Counted from the stretch's first letter, positions 30,829-39,414 are shown. The stretch is 64,000 nucleotides of DNA from Duganella dendranthematis (GCF_012849375.1 NZ_CP051684.1:1612001-1676000); one strand, 5' to 3'. The notes: generated by a model not told the origin, from the letters alone. Numbers and translations: made by a program.

Positions 30829-31149
30829 GTGCTTTACTGCCTTCCCATATTGTGCGATCGAAGGCCTATGATTTTAGCAGAGCGCCTCTGGCGTTTAACT
30901 AGGTATTTTCACCAACAGCAATAAACGTTATCAGCATTTTTTATGACCCGGCGGGGGTTAGCCGAATTTTTGAGCATATTCCCCCTGAATGAGCGCAACA
31001 TAATCAATTTTCCGAACTAATTGGCCGTGACTATCAAATAAAGAAATATGATTGAAATTATCAATATTTCACCATGCGAAGCGGCGCGCTGCGCAAGCCG
31101 GGCCGTTTCGGCTAAGCTGGAGGCATCAGCCGTCCATCAGGAGAATTCC
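30829..31149. other. Divergent intergenic region between maeB and a hypothetical gene
   Basis: This 321-bp stretch has no convincing gene. A TAAAAT box near 30875-30880 on the minus strand could serve maeB. An AT-rich segment holds an imperfect inverted repeat built from GAAATAT and ATATTTC (31043-31070), which may be a promoter or operator for the plus-strand gene. The frame open from 31048 across this part is not coding: the AGGAG site before 31150 marks the real start. Confidence 0.5.
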
Positions 31150-31551
31150 ATGTCCGCCTTGATTGTGTCCAAGCATCTTCCCGAGCCGGCCGGCGCTTCG
31201 CCGCAAGGCGCAGCCTGGCAACAGCTGTTGCACTGGCAAGAAAGCAGCCAGCAACTGGCCTTCGTCTACAGCCGTTCGCAGGGCGGCCTGGTGCATACCG
31301 GACAAGGCAAGCTGGACCAGTTGAGCCTGGACGCCACCACCATCGAGGCCGGCGCCAGCAAGCTGTACATCGTGCTGGCCGGCGCCTCGTACGAGGCCGG
31401 GCCGCAGCTATTCTTCACGCCCAACCTGCTGAGCCGCTTCCACGTCAACGGCGTGGCGGTGCGGCTGGCCAACCATGACTGGCTGTTCCTGTCTGACGAA
31501 TCGCTGCCGACGCTGGGCATGGAAACCCTGATCCGCCGGCTGGAAACCTGA
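31150..31551 (+). CDS. Conserved-looking hypothetical protein
   Basis: A 133-residue soluble protein without signal peptide or membrane helix. I do not recognise it. It has an AGGAGAATTCC ribosome site before the ATG and normal high-GC codon use, so it is probably real. It lies 21 bp upstream of thiL on the same strand and may be cotranscribed with it; this does not prove a link to thiamine. Confidence 0.6.
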   Translation: MSALIVSKHLPEPAGASPQGAAWQQLLHWQESSQQLAFVYSRSQGGLVHTGQGKLDQLSLDATTIEAGASKLYIVLAGASYEAGPQLFFTPNLLSRFHVNGVAVRLANHDWLFLSDESLPTLGMETLIRRLET

Positions 31552-31572
31552 CGGCAAGCGATACAATGTCGC

Positions 31573-32547
31573 ATGCTCTCCGAATTCGACCTCATTAAAG
31601 AATACTTCCAGCGCCCCCACCATGCCGCACGCGCCGTGCTGGGCATCGGCGACGATTGCGCGCTGCTCGCGCCCACGCCCGGCATGCAGACCGCCATTTC
31701 GTCCGACATGCTGGTCGAGGGCCGCCACTTCTTCGCCGGCGAAGATCCGCTGCGGCTGGGTCACAAGGCGCTGGCGGTCAACCTGTCCGACCTGGCGGCG
31801 ATGGGCGCGCGGCCGGTCGGCTTTACGCTGGCGCTGGCGCTGCCGTCGGCTGAGCGCGCCTGGCTGCAAGGCTTTTCGCAAGGCCTGTTTGCGCTGGCCG
31901 ACGCTTTCAATATCGAACTGATCGGCGGCGACACCACCAAGGGGCCGCTGAATATCTGCATCACCGTGTTGGGCGAACTGGCGCCGGGCCAGGCATTGCG
32001 CCGTAGCGCGGCCCAGCCGGGCGACGACATCTGGATTTCCGGCACGCTGGGCGACGCCCGCCTGGCGCTGGCCGGCTACCGGCTGGAACTGAAACAGCCG
32101 CTGGACGCCGCCAGCCAGCGCGCCGCCGCCGTGCGCATGCATACGCCGGTGCCGCGCGTGGAACTGGGCGTGCTGCTGGCCGAGCAAGGCCTGGCCCATG
32201 CCGCCATCGATATTTCAGACGGCCTGATTGGCGACCTCGGCCACATCCTCAAGCTGTCGCAAGTGGGCGCCACGCTGAATGTGGATGCACTGCCGGCCGG
32301 CGATATCCTGTCGACGCAGGACGTCGCGCTGCGCCGCGCTTACACGGCCGCCGGCGGCGACGATTACGAGTTGTGCTTTACCGCGCCGGTGGCCGCCCGC
32401 GCCGCCATTATCGCGGCAGCCGGCAGCGTGGCGACGGCGGTCACGCGCGTCGGCAGCATCGATGCGCACAGCGGCTTGCGGCTGGTGGACGCCAACGGCG
32501 CGCCGCTGGATTTACAGCTCAGCAGCTTCGATCACTTTACGTCCTGA
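31573..32547 (+). CDS. thiL: Thiamine-monophosphate kinase
   Basis: A 324-residue member of the PurM/ThiL ATP-binding fold. Diagnostic segments are MLSEFDLI at the start, GIGDDCALL, SSDMLVEGRHF, NLSDLAAMGARP and GGDTTKG, which hold the Mg and nucleotide ligands (GDD, SDxL, SDL, GGDT). It phosphorylates thiamine monophosphate to the active diphosphate. Its last 16 bp overlap the end of the convergent GGDEF-EAL gene. In many relatives pgpA and pncC follow directly; here they do not. Confidence 0.95.
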   Translation: MLSEFDLIKEYFQRPHHAARAVLGIGDDCALLAPTPGMQTAISSDMLVEGRHFFAGEDPLRLGHKALAVNLSDLAAMGARPVGFTLALALPSAERAWLQGFSQGLFALADAFNIELIGGDTTKGPLNICITVLGELAPGQALRRSAAQPGDDIWISGTLGDARLALAGYRLELKQPLDAASQRAAAVRMHTPVPRVELGVLLAEQGLAHAAIDISDGLIGDLGHILKLSQVGATLNVDALPAGDILSTQDVALRRAYTAAGGDDYELCFTAPVAARAAIIAAAGSVATAVTRVGSIDAHSGLRLVDANGAPLDLQLSSFDHFTS

Positions 32548-35147
32548 AGCGCCTGCAGCGAGGTGGCATCCTCGCCCGGCTGACCGGCCAGCTTGCCGCT
32601 GCCATGCATCAGCCAGTAATGATGGAACGCCAGGCGGATGTTGTCGCGCAGCTGGGTGTCGTCCCACGGCTTGGTGTAGAAGCGGTAGATGGCGCCGCGG
32701 TTGATCGCATCCAGCACCGCCTCCAGCCCGGTGTAGCCGGACAGGATGATGCGTATGGTTTCCGGATACATTTCCTTGACCTTGCTGAGAAACTCGGTGC
32801 CGCTCATGGCCGGCATGCGCTGGTCGCAGACAATCACCTGCACCGCATGCAGCGCCAGCAATTCAAACGCCTCGGTCGGCGAGGCCGCCGTCAGGATCTG
32901 GTAGCCGTCGCGGCGGAACAGCCGGTGCAGCGACGCCAATACATTCACATCATCGTCAACGATCAGCAAGGTCTGCGCCGGCTGGCTGGCGTCGCCGGCC
33001 GGCGGCGGCAAGCTGTGGCCTGACTGCACCAGCAGGCTCAGCTCGTCCGGCGGCAGCGGCTTGCTGTAGAAATAGCCCTGGATTTCATCGCAGCGGCCGC
33101 GCCGCAGATATTCCAGCTGGGCCCGGGTCTCCACGCCCTCCGCCACCACTTGCAGCTTGAGGCTGTGCGCCATGCTGATGATGGCCAGCGCGATCGCCGC
33201 ATCGTTGGGATTGGTGGTGATGTCGCGCACGAAGGCGATGTCGATTTTCAGCTTGTCGATCGGGAAGCGCTGCAAATACGCCAGCGACGAATAGCCGGTG
33301 CCGAAGTCGTCGATGGCCACCTTGATGCCCAGCGCCTTCAGGCTCTTCAGTACGGTGATGGTGCGCTCGGCGTTGGACATCAGCGAGGTTTCGGTCAGCT
33401 CCAGTTCCAGCAGTTCCGGCGGTGTGCCGTGGCGCAGCAGCGCGTCGCGCACCAGCTGCGCCAGGTCGCCTTCGACAAACTGGCGGCTGGCGACGTTGAC
33501 CGCCACCCGCACCGGCCCGGTGCCATCGGCCAGCCAGGCGGCGATCTGGCGGCAGGCGGCGTCGATGATCCAGGCGCCGACCCGCACCACCAGGCCGGTG
33601 TCTTCCAGCACCGGCACGAACTCGGCCGGATAGACCAGGCCGAAGCCGGGCCGCTGCCAGCGCAGCAGCGATTCGACGCCGGCAAAGCCGCCGGTGTGCA
33701 GGTTGACCTTGGGCTGGAAATGCAGCCGCAGCTCGTGGTTGTCGAGCGCGCGGCGCAGCGCCAGTTCCATGTCCAGCCGCGCCAGCACTTGCACGTTCAT
33801 GCCGGCGGTGAAGAAGCGGTAGCCGTCGCGGCCGGCCTGCTTGGCGCGTTCCATCGCCGTGTCGGCGTACTTGACCAGGGTTTCCGGATCGGTGGCGTCC
33901 TCCGGATAGACCGAGATGCCGATGCTGGCGCTCAAAATCGCCTGGTGGCCGTCCAGCTCAAACGGCTGGCGCAGCGCTTCGCGCACTTCGTTGGCGGCGT
34001 GCACCGCGTCCTGCTGGTCGCGGGTCATGGTCAGGATCAGCGCGAACTCGTCGCCGCCGACACGGCCGACGGTGTCGCGGATGCGCGCAGTCTGCACCAG
34101 CCGGTTGCTGAACTGGCGCAGCAGGTCGTCGCCGCCGGCCGTGCCGAGCGAATCGTTGATGTTCTTGAAGCGGTCCAGTCCGATCATCAGCACGATGATG
34201 CGGCGCGACTTGTCCTGCGCCACGCTGATGGCGTCGGCCACGATCTTGAAGAACAGCGTGCGGTTGGGCAGGCCCGTCAGGCTGTCGTAGTGGGCCATGT
34301 GCTGCAGCAGTTCTTCCGCCTGGCGGCGTTCGCTGATATCGCGCGCCACGCCCAGCATCACGGCCGGCTGGCCGGGGCGCTGCAGCAGCTGCCAGTACAG
34401 TTCGACCGGCACGGCGATCAGGTCGCGCCGCATCAGTTCCAGTTCGTTCAGTTCCGGCGAGCGGGCCGGGCCGATGGCGGCGGCGTAGTCGGCCAGCCGT
34501 TCGGCCTGCGCGCGCAGGGCGGCCGGCGAACCGAGGCCGAGCCGGCTGGCGGTCGGCCCCAGCATCTCGCCGCGCGGATAGCCGAGCATGCGGCAGGCGC
34601 CTTCGTTGACGTCCAGCAGGTCGGCGTTGGCGGCGTCCAGCAGGAAGATGGCGTCGGCGGTGGCGTCCATGGCGCTGCGGAAGCGCTGCAATTCGGCGGT
34701 CCGCTCGCGCACCGTCTGTTCCAGCCGGGCCGCGTAGTTGCGTTCGCGGTTGTGCAGCAGGCGCATCTCCAGCATGTTGCGGATGCGCGTCAAGGTTTCT
34801 ATCGGATCGAAAGGCTTGCTGATGAAATCGCGCGCGCCGGTCTCGAAGGCCCGCAGCTTGTGGTCGGGCTGGGCGGTGACCACCAGCACCGGCAGCCAGC
34901 CGTCCGGTTCCAGCGGCTTGAGCGCGTCCATCACGTCGAAGCCGCTCATGCCGGGCATTTGCAGGTCGAGGATGATCAGGTCGAAATGGTGTTCGGCGTG
35001 CCAGGCGGCCACCACGCGCGGGTCGGTAGTGGCGCGGACGTCCTTGTAGCCGGTGGAAGTGAGCAGGTATTCCAGCAGTTCAATGTTGACCGGCTGATCG
35101 TCCACAATCAGGATACGGGCGTGATGGATGTCGGTCTGGCTGATCAT
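32532..35147 (-). CDS. REC-PAS-GGDEF-EAL-REC cyclic-di-GMP protein
   Basis: An 871-residue protein. Order: receiver (about 10-130, phospho-Asp D61), PAS (about 155-275), GGDEF domain with intact GGDEF at 364-368 and an RxxD inhibitory site at 355-358, EAL domain (about 455-715) and a second receiver (about 735-850, DQRMPAMSG). The EAL signature is ESLLRW (492-497) instead of EALLRW, but DDFGTGYSSL and AEGVET are present, so phosphodiesterase activity is possible. Both synthesis and hydrolysis may be switched by two receivers. The input kinases are not adjacent. It lies inverted between thiL and pncC. Confidence 0.92.
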   Translation of the reverse strand: MISQTDIHHARILIVDDQPVNIELLEYLLTSTGYKDVRATTDPRVVAAWHAEHHFDLIILDLQMPGMSGFDVMDALKPLEPDGWLPVLVVTAQPDHKLRAFETGARDFISKPFDPIETLTRIRNMLEMRLLHNRERNYAARLEQTVRERTAELQRFRSAMDATADAIFLLDAANADLLDVNEGACRMLGYPRGEMLGPTASRLGLGSPAALRAQAERLADYAAAIGPARSPELNELELMRRDLIAVPVELYWQLLQRPGQPAVMLGVARDISERRQAEELLQHMAHYDSLTGLPNRTLFFKIVADAISVAQDKSRRIIVLMIGLDRFKNINDSLGTAGGDDLLRQFSNRLVQTARIRDTVGRVGGDEFALILTMTRDQQDAVHAANEVREALRQPFELDGHQAILSASIGISVYPEDATDPETLVKYADTAMERAKQAGRDGYRFFTAGMNVQVLARLDMELALRRALDNHELRLHFQPKVNLHTGGFAGVESLLRWQRPGFGLVYPAEFVPVLEDTGLVVRVGAWIIDAACRQIAAWLADGTGPVRVAVNVASRQFVEGDLAQLVRDALLRHGTPPELLELELTETSLMSNAERTITVLKSLKALGIKVAIDDFGTGYSSLAYLQRFPIDKLKIDIAFVRDITTNPNDAAIALAIISMAHSLKLQVVAEGVETRAQLEYLRRGRCDEIQGYFYSKPLPPDELSLLVQSGHSLPPPAGDASQPAQTLLIVDDDVNVLASLHRLFRRDGYQILTAASPTEAFELLALHAVQVIVCDQRMPAMSGTEFLSKVKEMYPETIRIILSGYTGLEAVLDAINRGAIYRFYTKPWDDTQLRDNIRLAFHHYWLMHGSGKLAGQPGEDATSLQALQDVK

Positions 35148-35303
35148 TGAGCCTCCGCTCGATACTTACTCTTCAATAAGCTTACCAGTCTCAGCAGAGA
35201 GTGGCGCACAACTGCATGAATTTTTGCAGGATTGCGACGATGGCAAGCTGCATGGTACAGTGACAGCAAGCCCCCGTAGCCCCGTATCCGAGAAGGACAA
35301 GCC

Positions 35304-35792
<489 letters not shown>

Positions 35793-35854
35793 GTTGCCTT
35801 TAGACCACAAAACAATTACTCTCGACGCATTCAAAAAGCGTTTCGGGAGTAGTA

Positions 35855-36595
35855 ATGCAAAACACGGTACATTTCATTCTCCAGGGTAAAGGCGGCATCG
35901 GCAAGACGCTGGTGTCGACCATTCTCGCCCAATGGGTCGCCAGCAAGGACGTGGCCGAAGGCCAGCAGCCGCTGCGCTGCTACGACACCGACCAGGAGAA
36001 TCCGACCTTCTCGCGCTACAAGGCAATGAACGTCAAGCATGTGCCGGTGATGACCGACAGCCGCACCATCGACCCCAAGCGCTTCGACGCGCTGATGATC
36101 GACCTGCTGGAACAGGACGGCAACTGCGTCATCGACAACGGCGCCAACACTTTCTCGCCGCTGATGGGCTATCTGATCGAGAACGACTGCTTCTCGCTGC
36201 TGCAGGAATCAGGCCGCAAGGTCTACATCCACACCATCGTCGGCGGCGGCGACACGCTGCATGACACTGCCACCGGTTTCGTCTCCACTGCCAAGGCCAC
36301 CAACGTGCCCCTGGTGCTGTGGGAAAATGAACACTTCGGCCTGCTGCAATCGGCGTCCGGCAAACAGTTCGTCGAATCGCAGACTTACGCCGACAACTCG
36401 TCGCGCGTAGTCGGCCGCGTGGTGCTGACGGCGCGCAACGCCGACACCTTCGGCGCCGATCTGAAGAAAATGAATACGGCGCGCATGACCATGGCCGAAG
36501 TGCGTGAGAGCGACAAATTCAACGTCATGGAAAAGCAGCGCATCAAGGTGGTGTTCCGCGACCTGTTCGAGCAACTCGACAAAGTGCAGTGGTAA
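35855..36595 (+). CDS. TraL-like P-loop ATPase (MinD/ParA superfamily)
   Basis: A 246-residue protein closely resembling, from memory, TraL of IncP plasmids over most of its length. Visible: deviant Walker A GKGGIGKT (11-18), DTDQENPTF (44-52) as in TraL's DTDPVNATF, VIDNGAN, and RQRIKVVFRDLFEQLD-like ending. TraL is a poorly understood transfer-region ATPase needed for or aiding conjugation. Here no relaxase, coupling protein or mating-pair gene is near. A GGGAG site lies 5 bp before the ATG. The TraM-like gene follows by 2 bp. Confidence 0.8.
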   Translation: MQNTVHFILQGKGGIGKTLVSTILAQWVASKDVAEGQQPLRCYDTDQENPTFSRYKAMNVKHVPVMTDSRTIDPKRFDALMIDLLEQDGNCVIDNGANTFSPLMGYLIENDCFSLLQESGRKVYIHTIVGGGDTLHDTATGFVSTAKATNVPLVLWENEHFGLLQSASGKQFVESQTYADNSSRVVGRVVLTARNADTFGADLKKMNTARMTMAEVRESDKFNVMEKQRIKVVFRDLFEQLDKVQW

Positions 36596-36597
36596 GC

Positions 36598-37155
36598 ATG
36601 GACCAGCAAAAGCTGCGCAGTCTGGTATTTGAAAAGACCGGCGTCAAGATAGACCTTGACGACCCGGTGTTCGCGCTGGTGGCGCTGAACGAAGCGGTGC
36701 TGGAAGAGACCGTGGAGCGCCACGTGGCACGCATCGACGCCGCCTCGCAAGAACTGGCGCAGCAGGCGCGGCTGGCGGGTGGCGCCAACGCCGTCGCGCA
36801 CGGCAGCCACCGCGCTTCGCACGAGGCCACGCACGACGCGCCGGCCCATGGATCGCACGGCGCCGGCCATCCGCCCGGCTATGTGCCGACGCCGTCCGCC
36901 GGTCCGGTGCGGCCGATCGCCACCCATTCGCCGGCCATTACGCCGCGTGAACTGCGGCTGCTGGCGGCCGCAGCCGGCATCGCCCTGATCAGCGCACTGG
37001 TAGTATTGGGCGGCCAGGCCGCTTTCCGTAAGCCAGCGCCAGCACTCAGCGCCGAACAGGAGCAAGCCCTGCAGCGCGCCGACAAACTGGAAAAAGCCCT
37101 GCAAAACCTCGATCCCAAACTGCGCGCGCAACTCCCTGCCGATCTACAGAAGTAA
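36598..37155 (+). CDS. TraM-like membrane protein
   Basis: A 185-residue protein. The N-terminal part (VFEKTGVKIDLDDPVFALVALNEAVLE region) resembles IncP TraM, which also starts with a short domain containing DDPI/DDPV. A His/Ala/Gly/Pro-rich linker follows (about 65-100), then one transmembrane helix (about 118-142) and a short charged C-terminal helix. The His-rich linker is unusual. The ATG at 36598, 2 bp after the TraL-like stop, is preferred over a GTG three codons upstream. Coupled to the TraL-like gene in every sense the sequence can show; function unknown. Confidence 0.65.
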   Translation: MDQQKLRSLVFEKTGVKIDLDDPVFALVALNEAVLEETVERHVARIDAASQELAQQARLAGGANAVAHGSHRASHEATHDAPAHGSHGAGHPPGYVPTPSAGPVRPIATHSPAITPRELRLLAAAAGIALISALVVLGGQAAFRKPAPALSAEQEQALQRADKLEKALQNLDPKLRAQLPADLQK

Positions 37156-37199
37156 ATTGCGTGCGGCGGGCCACGCTTGATTCGTCCGCTGAACCAGCG

Positions 37200-37502
37200 T
37201 CAGACTGGATAGCTAGACTGCAACAGCGCCGCGAGAGAGTCGCCGAGTCGCCGTACTTCACTGGCCAGCAGGCGGTATTCCTCGGTTATCTGCTCCTGAC
37301 TTTTGTTTGCCAGAAAGAAAAGCTTATCGGCCGAGGCATAAATGGTTGCGGTCAGCGCGCTGCGTGGGTCGAGACCATTGGCGTGTATCCAGCGCTCAAT
37401 GGCCGCGACCGACAAACCGTACAGTTCCTCACGCCATGGCCGGCTGTTGACTAGGCTGAGTATGCGGCGCTGGGCGTCGATTCTATTGTTAAATTCGTTC
37501 AT
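37200..37502 (-). CDS. 100-residue helical protein, third gene of a low-GC cassette
   Basis: A small, soluble, mainly alpha-helical protein (rich in Leu, Ala, Arg, Glu; no signal peptide or membrane segment). I do not recognise the family. Its start overlaps the end of the nucleotidyltransferase gene by 14 bp, so translation is coupled, the usual arrangement for toxin/antitoxin-type or subunit pairs. It ends 44 bp from the convergent TraM-like gene. It may modulate the nucleotidyltransferase; this is inference from overlap only. Confidence 0.65.
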   Translation of the reverse strand: MNEFNNRIDAQRRILSLVNSRPWREELYGLSVAAIERWIHANGLDPRSALTATIYASADKLFFLANKSQEQITEEYRLLASEVRRLGDSLAALLQSSYPV

Positions 37503-38109
37503 GCAGGCTCCGTAAAGTGTTCATCCATGGTGGCACCACTGCAGCCGCCTTCAGCACGGCGCGAATATCCTCAACCGTCAGCCGATCGCCATGCCCACGC
37601 GTGGATAGCAATCTGGCGCGCGTCAGCGTTGAAAAAACTTCCGCGCTCATCGGCAACCGCGGCACCACCAGCAATGGCGAACGGCGCGAGAAAATCGGCT
37701 GACCTTGCGCCAGCGAATGACAGGTCGCAAAGTTTCTCAACGCTAGAAACATGCAGGACAAATGAAACGTTGCGCTATTCGCTCCCCGCTCCAGCTCGTC
37801 CCACGACTGCATAAACAGGTCTTGAAACTTGGCGTAGTCACTTTCCACCGCAACATATGGCTGGGGCGCCCCTATTTCGCGCAGGAAGTCACTGCCATCT
37901 CCGCTGAAAATCAAACGTGCCTCCAGATGAAGGTGCCACGCAAACGGATTGCCTTCTGCCCACAGCGCGCGCAATCGTGGATAGCGGTAAATGGAATACT
38001 TGCGGTGATCCAGCTCAGGCGCCGCCTCGTCGACACAAGCCAGCAAATCGACATCCGAGCCATTGTCCACTTCGCCCCTGCAGACGGAACCAAACGCGTA
38101 GATGTGCAT
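37489..38109 (-). CDS. MNT-type nucleotidyltransferase with HEPN-like C-terminal motif
   Basis: A 206-residue protein. FGSVCRGEVDNGSDVDLL (6-23) is the pol-beta superfamily signature GS...G...DxD with D19 and D21, and E63 in HLHLEARL is a candidate third acidic residue. The C-terminal helical half carries RNFATCH (125-131), which fits the HEPN RNx4-6H pattern. Family members transfer nucleotides to proteins, RNA or small molecules; the target is unknown. ATGs at 38109 and 38112 are alternatives, 2 to 5 bp after the pentapeptide gene stop. The longer frame to 38202 runs inside that gene. Middle gene of the cassette. Confidence 0.75.
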   Translation of the reverse strand: MHIYAFGSVCRGEVDNGSDVDLLACVDEAAPELDHRKYSIYRYPRLRALWAEGNPFAWHLHLEARLIFSGDGSDFLREIGAPQPYVAVESDYAKFQDLFMQSWDELERGANSATFHLSCMFLALRNFATCHSLAQGQPIFSRRSPLLVVPRLPMSAEVFSTLTRARLLSTRGHGDRLTVEDIRAVLKAAAVVPPWMNTLRSLHERI

Positions 38110-38114
38110 CATGC

Positions 38115-38969
38115 TTAACGCCGTCCAAATCGTTTTACCAGAATCGCGGTCAGAAACGCAAAGCCGATCAACCTCAGCGCAGCGATGGCCGAACATACCC
38201 ACACCGGGAAATATTCCGGCGTGGTGATGCCAAAAAATATGCCCGGCGAGCTGACCAAACTATCCAGGTAATCTCTCAAGCTCCAGGGATCGCGAAATTG
38301 CGCTGTGTCATAGATGGCAATCAGCACATGCACCACCATCAGCGTGCGCAGCAACTTGAGAGTACTTTCGCCATTGCCCCAGATAGCATCGAGCATCCTG
38401 AATTCTGCCCACCGAATGAATTGCCGGAGCTTCTTCCAGCCCGCATATTTTTCACGATAGTAGCTCTCACTTGATAGCCACGACTTTCTTAGATAGTTTG
38501 CGGTCGCATCTAGTTCCAGCAAAATGGCTTTGTTGACGGCCTTGGCATCGCCAATCTGCTGGAAATTCATTCGGAGCGTGCGGGCAAACCGCATTTTCAA
38601 GTTGTCCTGGCTGGGCGCCTCGCTATCCAGAATGTCATCGTCAATCTGGCAACGCTCAAAGGTCGCATAGTCGAAGACGCATCCCGAGAATGCCGACTGA
38701 TGGAAATTACAGCTGACAAAGCGGCAACCGGTAAAGTCGCAGGAGTTGAAAAAGCAGCGGTTGAAATAGGCCGATTCAAAAATACTATGCCGGAACGAGA
38801 CGTTCTGAAAACGGGTCTGCTTCATGGCATTCAGGCGGACATACACTTTGAATGCATACAGCTGCGGTTCGTTTATCAGGCTGCCGCTGGCAAACAAATC
38901 GGTCAACACTTCCCTGTTGCCAGGCGACAGCGCGGCATATGGCTTTTTGGTGTTGGCGTCGTTGTTCAT
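38115..38969 (-). CDS. Pentapeptide-repeat protein with channel-like two-helix C-terminus
   Basis: A 284-residue protein. Residues 50-108 form a pentapeptide-repeat helix with Phe at every fifth position from F54 to F104 (eleven in a row). A helical linker follows (120-200), then a hydrophobic helix (about 204-221), a loop with SPGIFFGITTPEYFP (241-255) and a second helix (about 256-278) ending in KRFGRR. This layout resembles pentapeptide proteins fused to Ion_trans_2 channels, but the TxGYG filter is absent. Probably an inner-membrane effector or sensor. Base composition is about 50% G+C in sampled lines, far below the neighbours. First gene of the cassette. Confidence 0.75.
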   Translation of the reverse strand: MNNDANTKKPYAALSPGNREVLTDLFASGSLINEPQLYAFKVYVRLNAMKQTRFQNVSFRHSIFESAYFNRCFFNSCDFTGCRFVSCNFHQSAFSGCVFDYATFERCQIDDDILDSEAPSQDNLKMRFARTLRMNFQQIGDAKAVNKAILLELDATANYLRKSWLSSESYYREKYAGWKKLRQFIRWAEFRMLDAIWGNGESTLKLLRTLMVVHVLIAIYDTAQFRDPWSLRDYLDSLVSSPGIFFGITTPEYFPVWVCSAIAALRLIGFAFLTAILVKRFGRR

Positions 38970-39050
38970 GTCAGCCCCGGCAGAAAGCTGGATTTTGATC
39001 CGCTTTCTAACTATCTCATCCGATCCACATCAATCGATCAGCAAGTTTTG

Positions 39051-39084
39051 TGCTAACATGTGAACACCTATTCACATGTTAGCA
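39051..39084. promoter_or_regulatory. ArsR/SmtB-type operator overlapping the arsR promoter
   Basis: TGCTAACATGTGAA (39051-39064) and TTCACATGTTAGCA (39071-39084) form a perfect 14-bp inverted repeat around a 6-base spacer. A TTTTGT (39046-39051) and TATTCA (39069-39074) pair with 17-bp spacing would place the promoter inside it. This is the expected form of a site where a metal-free ArsR protein blocks transcription. Confidence 0.8.
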
Positions 39085-39087
39085 ATC

Positions 39088-39414
39088 ATGAGCTGTCAAC
39101 ACGACTATTCCACCTGCGATCCGCAGATCGCGCAACTGGCCGATCTGTTCCATTTGCTGGGCGATCCGACCCGGCTGCGCATCGTGCTGGCCTGCATGCC
39201 GGCGCCGATTGCGGTCTCCGAGATCGCGTCTACACTGGAATTGAGCAGCTCGCTCGTGAGCCACCATCTGCGCTTGCTGCGCGCCGCCCGCATCGTCAAG
39301 TCCGAGCGTCAGGGCAAGCAAGTTTTCTACTCCGCCGCCGATGCCCATATCAGCGGCGTACTCAACGATATGCTGGAACATATCGCCGAACCTGCCACCG
39401 GAACCGAAGCATGA
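39088..39414 (+). CDS. ArsR/SmtB family metal-responsive repressor
   Basis: A 108-residue winged-helix regulator: FHLLGDPTRLRIVLAC helix, recognition helix LELSSSLVSHHLRLLR, and the beta-wing KSERQGKQVFYSAAD. Candidate metal ligands include the N-terminal Cys/His (SCQHDYSTCD) and the C-terminal His pair near HISGVLNDMLEH (the alpha-5 site of Zn sensors). The ATG at 39088 is preferred because the one at 39076 lies inside the operator. It overlaps the exporter gene by ATGA and probably represses both until zinc or a similar ion binds. Confidence 0.88.
   Translation: MSCQHDYSTCDPQIAQLADLFHLLGDPTRLRIVLACMPAPIAVSEIASTLELSSSLVSHHLRLLRAARIVKSERQGKQVFYSAADAHISGVLNDMLEHIAEPATGTEA

Noticed and set aside
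31043..31070. A riboswitch before the hypothetical gene and thiL
   Set aside because: Only a short AT-rich imperfect repeat is present; no TPP-riboswitch core such as CTGAGA was seen.
31048..31149. A 34-codon N-terminal extension of the hypothetical gene at 31150
   Set aside because: It lies in AT-rich promoter-like sequence; the AGGAG site 6-10 bp before 31150 marks the start.
35855..38969. An integrative conjugative element or plasmid remnant spanning the TraL/TraM-like genes and the cassette
   Set aside because: No integrase, relaxase, attachment repeats or tRNA site could be found, and the two units are convergent with different composition, so a single element is not supported.
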